NCBI GenBank assembly: GCA_025964675.1
Contig: JAOPYI010000192.1
Location: 1-64,000, forward strand
Reading direction: 5' to 3'
Length of the DNA stretch: 64,000 nucleotides
Origin: Sphaerisporangium sp.
Lineage (GTDB): Bacteria; Actinomycetota; Actinomycetes; Streptosporangiales; Streptosporangiaceae
The notes under the pieces: generated by a model
Seen by the model: the letters and a program-made list of their open reading frames with translations, nothing else
Databases searched by the model: none
Told to the model about the DNA's origin: nothing
Part shown: in pieces, positions 51,464-59,176 of the stretch
Layout: the number at the start of each line of letters is the position of its first letter
How positions within the stretch are numbered: the stretch's first letter is position 1
Made by a program: the position numbers and the translations under genes

Positions 51464-52612
51464 TCACCCGAGGCCGGGCTTGAGGGTGACCTTGGTCCAG
51501 CCGGGCTCACGCTTGTCGAAGTGGGCGTAGGCGTCCGGAGCGTCCCGGAGCGGCAGCTCGTGCGAGAGGATGTACGACGGCTCCACCTTGCCGGTGTGGA
51601 TGAGGTTGCGCAGGTGGCGGTCGTACCGCTTGACCGGGCACTGGCCGCTGCCGATCGTCTGGCCCTTGAACCAGTGGAGCCCGTACTCCAGCGGCACCCG
51701 CCCGTGCCTGGCGAGCTCGTCCGGGCCTCCAGGGTCCTCCGGGATGAAGACGCCGACGACGCCGATGCCGCCGGTGAAGCGCACGCACTCGACCAGCTTG
51801 TTCAGCGTGTCGTCGGGGTGCTCGCGGCCCTGCGGGTCGTGGGCCTGGTATCCCACGCACTCACAGCCCCGGTCGGCTCCCTCGCCGTTGGTGAGCTCCA
51901 TCACCTGCTCGACGGGCGAGACCTTGGAGTCGTCGATCGCGATGGCGCCGATCTTCTCGGCCAGGGCGAGTCGGTCGGGGTGGCGGTCCACCACCATGAT
52001 CTTGCTGGCGCTCTTGAGCACGGCCGAGAGCGCGGCCATGAGCCCCACCGGGCCCGCGCCCATGATGACGACGGACTCGCCGGGACGGAGCCCGGCCAGC
52101 TCGGTGGAGTGGTAGCCGGTGGGGAAGATGTCCGAGCACATGACGTAGTCGTTCTGCTTCTCGCGACCGTCCTCGGGCATCTTGCAGCAGTTGAAGTCCG
52201 CCCAGGGCACGCGGAGGAACTCGGCCTGCCCGCCCTGCCAGGGCCCCATGTCGGCGAAGCCGTACGCCCCGCCGGCGAGCCTTGGATAGTCGTTCGCCCT
52301 GATGCAGTAGTTGGTGAACCCTGCGTTGCAGTTCTTGCAGGAACCGCAGGCGACGTTGAACGGGATGGAGACGATGTCCCCTACGTGGATCCGCTCCACG
52401 GCGTCGCCGGTTTCGATCACCTCGCCGAAGTTCTCGTGCCCGAGGACCCTGCCCGGCTCCATGTCCGTACGGCCCTCGTACATGTGGAGGTCCGACCCGC
52501 AGATGTTCGTGGTGATGATCTTGATGATGGCGTCGCTTGGGGTCTCTATCCTGGGATCAGGTACATCGTCCACGCTGACGTCGCGAGGTCCGTGGTAAAC
52601 AAGTGCCTTCAT
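51464..52612 (-). CDS. Zinc-dependent dehydrogenase, glutathione-independent formaldehyde dehydrogenase type
   Basis: 382 aa, ATG with GGAGGA upstream. Catalytic zinc ligands C38, H59/E60 (LGHENFGE) and a structural zinc site with C89, C92, C95 and C103 are present. The Rossmann loop is MGAGPVGLMAA. The CVGYQAHD and GVFIPEDPG segments are typical of PFDH-like enzymes of this MDR branch. It oxidises formaldehyde or another small aldehyde or alcohol with NAD. A decayed relative lies at 33088-33429. A small HAD gene is divergent from it. Confidence 0.92.
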   Translation of the reverse strand: MKALVYHGPRDVSVDDVPDPRIETPSDAIIKIITTNICGSDLHMYEGRTDMEPGRVLGHENFGEVIETGDAVERIHVGDIVSIPFNVACGSCKNCNAGFTNYCIRANDYPRLAGGAYGFADMGPWQGGQAEFLRVPWADFNCCKMPEDGREKQNDYVMCSDIFPTGYHSTELAGLRPGESVVIMGAGPVGLMAALSAVLKSASKIMVVDRHPDRLALAEKIGAIAIDDSKVSPVEQVMELTNGEGADRGCECVGYQAHDPQGREHPDDTLNKLVECVRFTGGIGVVGVFIPEDPGGPDELARHGRVPLEYGLHWFKGQTIGSGQCPVKRYDRHLRNLIHTGKVEPSYILSHELPLRDAPDAYAHFDKREPGWTKVTLKPGLG

Positions 52613-53064
52613 TGTGCGTCCTCCTGAAGTCCGGCGCGGGCGAGACCATGCTTCTGCCTCCCACCCGTGGGCGGGCAGGTCACGACCTCGGAATCACCCT
52701 GCCTCCGACCCCCTCGCCGTCCCCTTTCCCTGCGAGGGCCCGGCCCGTGACGGCCAGGTGAATGGAACCCCACGGTCTCGCGTCTCCGTACGACCATGAC
52801 CCCGCCTCCCGGCATGCCACATCCCCCATCCAGGTAGAGCGGCCCGGAGCGAGGAGCTCCGGCGCGGCTCACGCCGCCCGGGCGGGGGGCGCCGCTCGCC
52901 GAGGCCTGGGACCGGGCCGAGGCAGGAGTCCAGGCTCCCGAGGGGCCGGCAGATCTCACGGCGTAAGGCAGCGTGGCCAGGGCGGTGTCCCGTCACGGGA
53001 GTTGGAAGACTGGGCCATGGTGACGGCATCATGGCATCCAGCACCGACGACCGAGGAGAGGCAC
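52613..53064. other. Intergenic region between dehydrogenase and HAD genes
   Basis: 452 bases between divergent starts. Frames exist but none has a ribosome site plus a recognisable product. No clear palindrome or promoter pair stood out. Confidence 0.5.
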
Positions 53065-53598
53065 GTGACCAAGCGTCCCCTTGTACTGCTGGACGTGGAC
53101 GGGGTGCTCAACCCCGCCCGGCGGCACACGCTGCGGCTCCGGCACCACGAGTGCGTCCTCGACGGCCAGACGTACAGGATCCTGCTGAACCGCCGGCACG
53201 GCCGGCAGCTCGCCGCGCTCGCCCGCGACACCGGATCCGAGCTGGCCTGGGCCACCACCTGGGAACAGCACGCCAACGTCGAGATCGGCCCGCGCATCGG
53301 CCTGCCGCCTCTTCCGGTGATCGCCGTCAACGGCGACCCCGGCACCCGCGCGGGCGAGCACTTCAAGACCCGGCACGTCGCGGAGTACGTCACCCGCCGC
53401 CCGTTCGTGTGGTTCGACGACAGCCTCGGCGCCGCCGACTGGCAGTACCTGAAGGATCACCCCGGCGTCGACGAGTTCCTGCTGGTGGACGTGGATCCCC
53501 GCACGGGCCTCACTGACGGCCATCTGGCCAGGGCGCGCGAGTGGCTGGCCAAGCGGGCCGCACCTGACCTCGACGGAGCCGGCGCGCCGGCTCCGTGA
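53065..53598 (+). CDS. HAD-like hydrolase, small single-domain type
   Basis: 177 aa from a GTG at 53065 with GAGGAG upstream. The HAD motif I is LLDVDGVLN (Asp10, Asp12). Motif II-like TTWEQHAN and motif IV FVWFDDSLG complete the site. This resembles the HAD domain family found in RNA-repair (Swiss-army-knife) proteins, here standing alone. Substrate unknown, phosphatase activity likely. Confidence 0.8.
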   Translation: MTKRPLVLLDVDGVLNPARRHTLRLRHHECVLDGQTYRILLNRRHGRQLAALARDTGSELAWATTWEQHANVEIGPRIGLPPLPVIAVNGDPGTRAGEHFKTRHVAEYVTRRPFVWFDDSLGAADWQYLKDHPGVDEFLLVDVDPRTGLTDGHLARAREWLAKRAAPDLDGAGAPAP

Positions 53599-54096
53599 CG
53601 TCGCGGTCGTGGTGGCGTACGCCCCTTTGACTGTTCTCGCTGAAAGTGGACGGGGTCTCTTCTTCGACGCCCTGGGGACCGGTGTCGACGATGCCGATGT
53701 CGTCTCGGCGGCTCCTGTTATGAGGCTAGATCACCTTGTTTGAGTCGATCGTCCCCTTTGTGCTTCGTGTGGCGAGATGCCGGGTACGAGTTGCTTAAGC
53801 AAACGCCGCGGCGATTCGGAAGCTCGGAGGTCTGCTGGCGCTTAGTGCATCCCACCTGGTCGATCGATCTCGCCGAAGCCGCCACCCCGGCCCGGCGACC
53901 ACGTGCCCGCGAGCCTGAGGCTTCGCGGGGTGGCATCGGTGGCACGAGCCTTCACCCATCCATCACGCGAGCTGACGCCCGCCACCGGGCGGCGGCCGTC
54001 CGCCGCGCCCTCATGTCACGCCGGCGTCCATGCCCTCGCGAAATCGGGAGGTCCCACAGCTCTGCCGACCGTACACACCTCAGCGTAGGAGGGTCC
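53599..54096. other. Intergenic region upstream of the ergothioneine operon
   Basis: 498 bases without a recognisable gene. Part of it (53700-53830) is less GC-rich than its surroundings. The open frame that continues into egtA from 53740 has no ribosome site and is not conserved-looking, so it is probably leader sequence holding the egt promoter. Confidence 0.5.
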
Positions 54097-55329
54097 ATGA
54101 TCGGTACGGAGAAAAGCGACGCGCGAGTCCGCGACCTGGCGGACGTGGAGGGGTTCGCGCAGCGGTGCTTCCAGGGCACCCCCGGTGACAGGATAGGCGT
54201 CGAGCTGGAGTTCCTCGTCTTCGACCGCGCCGAGCCGTCCCGGCAGGTCACGGTGGCGCAGATCACCGCCGCCCTTCCCCCGCTGCGCGGCGGCAGCGCC
54301 GTCACCTTCGAACCCGGAGGCCAGCTCGAGCTCTCCGGCCCCCCCGGCCCCCTCCCGCGAACCCTCTCCGACCTCGCCACCGACGTGGACACCGTCCGCC
54401 GGGCTTTGAACGACGACGGGCTCTTGCTCGCCGGGATGGGCCTGGACCCGCTGCGGCCGCCCCTGCGCCAGCTCCGGGAGCCCCGGTACGAGGCGATGGC
54501 CGAGCTGCTGGGCGTGCCCTACGGGCCGATGATGATGTGCCTGACGGCGTCCATCCAGGTCAACCTGGACTTCGGCGCACGGCCGGCCACCCGCTGGGAG
54601 CGCGCGAACCGCCTCGGCCCGGTGCTCAACGCCGCGTTCGCCAACTCCCCCATGGTCGGTTCGCGCCCCTGCGGGTGGATGTCGGGTCGTCAGGCCGTAT
54701 GGCTGCACCTCGACCCCACACGGACCCGCCCCCTGGTGTGGGACGGCGACCCGGCTGCGGCGTGGGCGAAGTACCTGATGAACGCCCGCCTCATGATGGC
54801 CGGCGAGAAGGAAGCGCGCCGCCGCACCCCGCCGAGCAGGGCCACGTTCGGCGACTGGTTGAGCGACCCGGCCCTGGGCGGACGCGAGGCCACGGCGCGT
54901 GACCTGGCCTACCACGCCACCACGGTGTTCCCGCCGGTGCGCCCGCGAGGATGGCTGGAGATCCGCTACCTCGACGCGCTGCACCCCACCATGTGGCCGG
55001 TGTGCGTGGCGGTGACCTCCGCGCTGATGCTGGACGACCGCGCCGCCGACACCGCGCTCTCCTCGGCAGAGCCCTTCGCCGATCGCTGGTGGCAGGCGGC
55101 GCACATGGGACTCGAGGACGCCCGGCTGCGGAAGGCCGCCGAGGACTGCTTCCGCGCCGCCGCCGAGGCGCTGCCCCGGCTCGGCGCGCGGCCCGGGCTG
55201 GTCGCGGACGTGGAGGCGTTCACCGACCGCCACGTCGCCGCCGGCCGCTCCCCCGCCGCCGACCTGCTGCGGGCGCTCGAATCCGGCTCCGACCTGCCCG
55301 CCTGGCTCGGTGAGGAGGTCCCGGCATGA
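54097..55329 (+). CDS. egtA: Glutamate-cysteine ligase EgtA
   Basis: 410 aa from the ATG at 54097, with AGGAGG 5 bases upstream. The GCS2-type ligase fold shows as GVELEFLVFD (metal Glu residues), FEPGGQLELSGPP, MMMCLTASIQVNLDFG and WLEIRYLDALHP. It makes gamma-glutamylcysteine, the sulfur donor for EgtB. It is the first of four overlapping genes; the egtB ATG overlaps its stop. Confidence 0.93.
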   Translation: MIGTEKSDARVRDLADVEGFAQRCFQGTPGDRIGVELEFLVFDRAEPSRQVTVAQITAALPPLRGGSAVTFEPGGQLELSGPPGPLPRTLSDLATDVDTVRRALNDDGLLLAGMGLDPLRPPLRQLREPRYEAMAELLGVPYGPMMMCLTASIQVNLDFGARPATRWERANRLGPVLNAAFANSPMVGSRPCGWMSGRQAVWLHLDPTRTRPLVWDGDPAAAWAKYLMNARLMMAGEKEARRRTPPSRATFGDWLSDPALGGREATARDLAYHATTVFPPVRPRGWLEIRYLDALHPTMWPVCVAVTSALMLDDRAADTALSSAEPFADRWWQAAHMGLEDARLRKAAEDCFRAAAEALPRLGARPGLVADVEAFTDRHVAAGRSPAADLLRALESGSDLPAWLGEEVPA

Positions 55330-56627
55330 CGGGCCTGAAGGAACGGATCGCCGCCGAGCTGGAACGGGGACGGAGCAGGTCGCTGGCCTACACCGACGCC
55401 GACGACGAGGTGCTGGTGCGCCAGCACTCCACGCTCATGTCACCGCTGGTGTGGGACCTGGCGCACGTCGGCAACTACGAGGAGCTGTGGGTGCTGCGGG
55501 AGGTCGGCGGGCTGACCCCGCTGCGTCCCGAGATCGACACGATGTACGACGCCTTCGCCCATCCGCGCGGTGACCGCCCGGCCCTGCCGCTGCTCGGCCC
55601 GGCCGAGGCCCGCGCCTACATATCCGGGGTGCGCGGTCGCGTGCTGGACGTGCTCGACGCGGTGGACCTGGACGATCCGCACCCGCTGCGGTCGGGCGGA
55701 TTCGTGTTCGGGCTGGTCCTGCAGCACGAGCACCAGCATGACGAGACGATGCTCGCGACGCTGCAGCTGTCCAAGGAACCGGACCTGGTCCAGGACGGCG
55801 AGCTGCCCCCGGGGCGGCCCTGCGGCGCGGGCGAGGTGCTCGTCCCCGCCGGGCCGTTCGCGGCCGGGACCTCCACCCGGCCCTGGGCATACGACAACGA
55901 GAGGCCCGCGCACCGGGTCGACCTGCCCTCCTACTGGATCGACCGGTTCCCGGTGTCCAACGGCGCTTACGTGGACTTCATCGAGGACGGCGGGTATGCC
56001 GACCCGCGCTGGTGGACCGCCGAGGGCCGGCGCTGGCGCGCCAGGAAGGCCGTGGCCGCCCCGCTGTTCTGGACCCGGGACGGCGGAACGTGGTGGCGTA
56101 CCCGCTTCGGCCGGGTGGAGCCGGTGCCCATGGCGGAGCCCGTACAGCACGTGAGCTGGTATGAGGCGGACGCCTACGCGCGCTGGGCGGGCAGGAGGCT
56201 GCCCAGCGAGGCCGAGTGGGAGAAGGCCTGTGGCTGGGACCCCGCGACCCGCCGGGCGCGCGCGTACCCGTGGGGCGACGCCGACCCGCAGCCGTGGCAC
56301 GCCAACCTGGGGCACCGGGCGTCGCGGCCCGCGCCGGTGGGTGCCTTCCCCCGCGGGGCGGGCCCGTACGGCGCCGAGCAGATGATCGGGGACGTCTGGG
56401 AGTGGACCGGTTCGTGGTTCAAGCCCTATCCCGGCTTCCGAGGCTTCCCCTACCGCGAGTACAGCGAGGTCTTCTTCGGCGGGAGCTACAGGGTGCTGCG
56501 CGGCGGATCGTGGGCCACTCACCCTGCGGCGATCCGCGCGACGTTCCGCAACTGGGACCGTCCGGCACGCCGGCAGATCTTCGCGGGGTTCCGCTGCGCG
56601 CGCCCCGCGTCGCCGGAGGAGTGCTAG
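55326..56627 (+). CDS. egtB: Hercynylcysteine sulfoxide synthase EgtB
   Basis: 433 aa. The N-terminal DinB-like domain provides the iron site, with H47 in AHVGNYEE and HEHQHDE (H134, H138). The C-terminal FGE-sulfatase domain (about 170-430) contains YWIDRFPVSNGAYVDF, VSWYEADAYARWAGRRLPSE and the ending RNWDRPARRQIFAGFRCA. It joins gamma-glutamylcysteine to hercynine with oxygen. Its stop abuts the egtC start. Confidence 0.95.
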   Translation: MTGLKERIAAELERGRSRSLAYTDADDEVLVRQHSTLMSPLVWDLAHVGNYEELWVLREVGGLTPLRPEIDTMYDAFAHPRGDRPALPLLGPAEARAYISGVRGRVLDVLDAVDLDDPHPLRSGGFVFGLVLQHEHQHDETMLATLQLSKEPDLVQDGELPPGRPCGAGEVLVPAGPFAAGTSTRPWAYDNERPAHRVDLPSYWIDRFPVSNGAYVDFIEDGGYADPRWWTAEGRRWRARKAVAAPLFWTRDGGTWWRTRFGRVEPVPMAEPVQHVSWYEADAYARWAGRRLPSEAEWEKACGWDPATRRARAYPWGDADPQPWHANLGHRASRPAPVGAFPRGAGPYGAEQMIGDVWEWTGSWFKPYPGFRGFPYREYSEVFFGGSYRVLRGGSWATHPAAIRATFRNWDRPARRQIFAGFRCARPASPEEC

Positions 56628-57341
56628 GTGTGCCGCCACGCGGCGTGGCTGGGCGCGCGCCGGACGCTGGCGTCGCTGCTCGAGGACCCCGGGCACGGGC
56701 TGCTCCGCCAGTCCTACGCGCCGCTCCTGCAGCGGTGCGGCGCCGTCAACGCCGACGGCTTCGGCGTCGGCTGGTACGACGCGCGGCGGCGGGAACCGGT
56801 GCGTTACCGCCGGTCCATCCCGATCTGGGCGGACGCGAACCTGCCCGGGATCGCCGCCGTCGCCCGGTCGGGCTGCCTGGTGGCGGCCGTGCGCTCCGCG
56901 AGCCCCGGCATGCCGATAGAGGAGTCTGCCACCGCGCCGTTCACCGAGGGGCGGTGGCTGCTCAGCCACAACGGGCGGGTGGCGCGCAAGGCGGTCAGGC
57001 CCCTCGCCGACGGCCGCGAGCCCGAGAGCACGTGCGACTCGGCGTGGCTCGCGGCCGCGGTGTTCGCGCGGCTGGGCGCGGGGCAGCCGCTGCGCGACGC
57101 GGTGGCCGAGGTGGTGGCCCGCGCCGGGCGGGACGACCCGGGCGCCCGGCTCAACCTGCTCGTCGCCGACGGCGGCGCGGTCGCCGCCACCGCCTGGAAC
57201 GAGACCCTGTTCCTCCATCTCGACGAGGGCGTGCTCCTCGCGAGCGAGCCGCTGGACGACCGGCCGGGCTGGGACCTCGTGCCCGACCGCCACCTGGCCT
57301 TGGCCACTCCCGACGGCGTGCTCATCGAACCACTGGGGTGA
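56628..57341 (+). CDS. egtC: Gamma-glutamyl-hercynylcysteine sulfoxide hydrolase EgtC
   Basis: 237 aa, GTG start directly after the egtB stop with GGAGGA upstream. It is an Ntn-type glutamine amidotransferase whose nucleophile is Cys2 (MCRHAAWLG). NADGFGVGWYD, VRSASPGMPIEES and LSHNGRV are the family motifs. It removes the glutamyl group during ergothioneine synthesis. Confidence 0.94.
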   Translation: MCRHAAWLGARRTLASLLEDPGHGLLRQSYAPLLQRCGAVNADGFGVGWYDARRREPVRYRRSIPIWADANLPGIAAVARSGCLVAAVRSASPGMPIEESATAPFTEGRWLLSHNGRVARKAVRPLADGREPESTCDSAWLAAAVFARLGAGQPLRDAVAEVVARAGRDDPGARLNLLVADGGAVAATAWNETLFLHLDEGVLLASEPLDDRPGWDLVPDRHLALATPDGVLIEPLG

Positions 57342-57413
57342 CCGCCGTTCATCGCCGGGGTTCCGCTCGCCGCCACCGATCCACCAGTTCCACCGTCACA
57401 CCAGGAGGCCCGC

Positions 57414-58490
57414 GTGTCCGTCACACAGATTCCGCTGCCGTTCCTGTACACGGTCAACTACCTCGGCCCCGACCACCTCCGCAAGGCCCTCGCGTACGAC
57501 GTCCGTACGGGGCTCACTTCGACGCCCAAGTGGCTGCCGCCGAAGTGGTTCTACGACGCCACGGGAAGCGAGCTGTTCTCGCAGATCACCAAGCTGCCCG
57601 AGTACTACCCCACGAGGCGGGAGCTCGCGATCCTGCGCGAGCACGCCGCCGAGATCGCCCGGATCTCCGGCGCGGAGACGCTGGTCGAGCTCGGCTCGGG
57701 CACCAGTGAGAAGACCGTCCTGCTCCTGGACGCGCTCAGCGCCGCGGGAACGCTCAAGACCTACTCGCCGGTCGACGTGGATTCGACGACCCTGGAGGCC
57801 GCGGCCCTGCGCATCGCCGGCGCCTACCCCGGCATCGCCATCTGGGCGGTCTGCGCCGACTTCGAACAGCACCTCGCCCGGCTGCCCCGCGTCGGCAAGA
57901 GGCTCGTGGCCTTCCTCGGCGGGACCGTCGGCAACCTGGACCACGAGGCCCGTGCGTCCTTCCTCGCCGAGCTGCGGGGCACCCTCTCCCCCGGCGACAG
58001 CCTGCTGCTCGGGGCCGACCTGGTGAAGGACACCGGACGGCTCGTGGCTGCGTACGACGACGCCGCCGGGGTGACGGCCGCGTTCAACCGCAACGTCCTG
58101 AACGTGATGAACCGCGAGCTCGGCGCGGACTTCGTTCCCCAGGCCTTCGAGCATGTGGCGCTGTACGACGGGAAGCTGCACCGGATCGAGATGCGGCTGC
58201 GGGCCGGCCGTCCCATGCGGGTCCGGTTGGGTGAGCTCGACCTGACCGTCTCCTTCAAGGCGGGCGAGGAGATGCGTACCGAGATCAGCTCGAAGTTCTA
58301 CCGGTACCGCCTGGAGGGCGAGCTGGCCCGCAGCGGGTTCGAGGTCAGCCGCTGGTACACCGATCCGGCCAAGGACTTCGCCCTGGTGCTGGCGTCGGTC
58401 CCGGAGAACGGGCGCGCCGGCGGGGCGCCGGTCTCGGAACTCCGGGATCTCCGCCGTCCGCGCCGTGGCACGCGTGGCAGGGCCGGGTGA
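57414..58490 (+). CDS. egtD: Histidine N-alpha-methyltransferase EgtD
   Basis: 358 aa, GTG start with AGGAGG upstream. It is a SAM-dependent enzyme with PKWLPPKWFYDATGSELF, the SAM loop LVELGSGTSEKT, YSPVDVDSTTL and FLGGTVGN. The C-terminal histidine-binding part ends with the FEVSRWYTDPAKDFALVL signature. It makes hercynine from histidine. The extra C-terminal tail (about 335-358) is basic. No egtE gene follows, so the last lyase step must come from elsewhere. Confidence 0.95.
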   Translation: MSVTQIPLPFLYTVNYLGPDHLRKALAYDVRTGLTSTPKWLPPKWFYDATGSELFSQITKLPEYYPTRRELAILREHAAEIARISGAETLVELGSGTSEKTVLLLDALSAAGTLKTYSPVDVDSTTLEAAALRIAGAYPGIAIWAVCADFEQHLARLPRVGKRLVAFLGGTVGNLDHEARASFLAELRGTLSPGDSLLLGADLVKDTGRLVAAYDDAAGVTAAFNRNVLNVMNRELGADFVPQAFEHVALYDGKLHRIEMRLRAGRPMRVRLGELDLTVSFKAGEEMRTEISSKFYRYRLEGELARSGFEVSRWYTDPAKDFALVLASVPENGRAGGAPVSELRDLRRPRRGTRGRAG

Positions 58491-59176
58491 CCAGCCCTGC
58501 CGAATCCCGCCGGCTGATCCGTTAGGGACGGCACGTAACCCGGATATGTAGTCAGCACTCGTGTAGGCGTGGCGTTTATATAATGTCAGCTACATTACCG
58601 GGCTTGCCTTCATCTCATCGTTAACGTGGAGGGAAAGACTTCGATCTTGGCCGAGGAGGCCGTGACCGCGTGGGCGGTCCTTGAATCGGCGTGCGTCCCT
58701 TGAATGCGCGCACCGCCTTCGGAATTCGAAGCCACGGGTGGAATGGGCAATTGGAGAATCCCGGCCACTCCCATTTACCGGCCCGGCTCCGGCGGCCGTC
58801 CGGATCCGGCGCGGCATGCCGCCCTGCCGCCGCCACGTCTGTGGAGCGCTCCCGCGTGCGGCCACGTCACCGGGTGGACCTGTCCAAAGAGGGGACCACG
58901 CGCCTGCGAGGCGCCATGAGCGCGGCCCCCTGTGAGATTTATCCGTTTATTACCGTTGATTCCTATTCACCGGCCGTTTCCCGCTCGCACAGCCACCTCT
59001 ATCCGGGCACCGTGAAAAGGTGAGAACCTCGTTCCCCACCATGAACGGGCACTGCGGGGCGGCAACCCCATGAAGACCGCTACCTGCCCGAGATATATGC
59101 TTTGGAGATCAATATGGCTTTTGCCGTAGATATCCCCGCTACGTGTGAACCGCGACGCTGATCAAGGAGGTTCCAG
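58491..59176. other. 686-base region with promoter-like island and tiny frames
   Basis: An A+T-rich island holds a consensus TATAAT (58579-58584), followed by a near-perfect palindrome AATGTCAGCTACATT (58582-58596). Two tiny frames follow. One is a 25-codon frame from a GTG at 58626 (starts VEGKTSILAEEAV, ends ESACVP). The other is 35 codons from an ATG at 58916 (starts MSAAPCEIYPFITVD). Neither has a strong ribosome site and neither is recognised. The TPR-like gene starts at the right edge. Confidence 0.5.

Noticed and set aside
53718-53945. Possible transposase remnant upstream of egtA
   Set aside because: The 75-codon frame gave no recognisable transposase motif and no terminal repeats were visible.
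53740-54096. N-terminal extension of egtA by 119 codons
   Set aside because: The extension is Arg/Ser-rich and unrelated to EgtA. AGGAGG directly before the ATG at 54097 and the usual protein length fix the start there.
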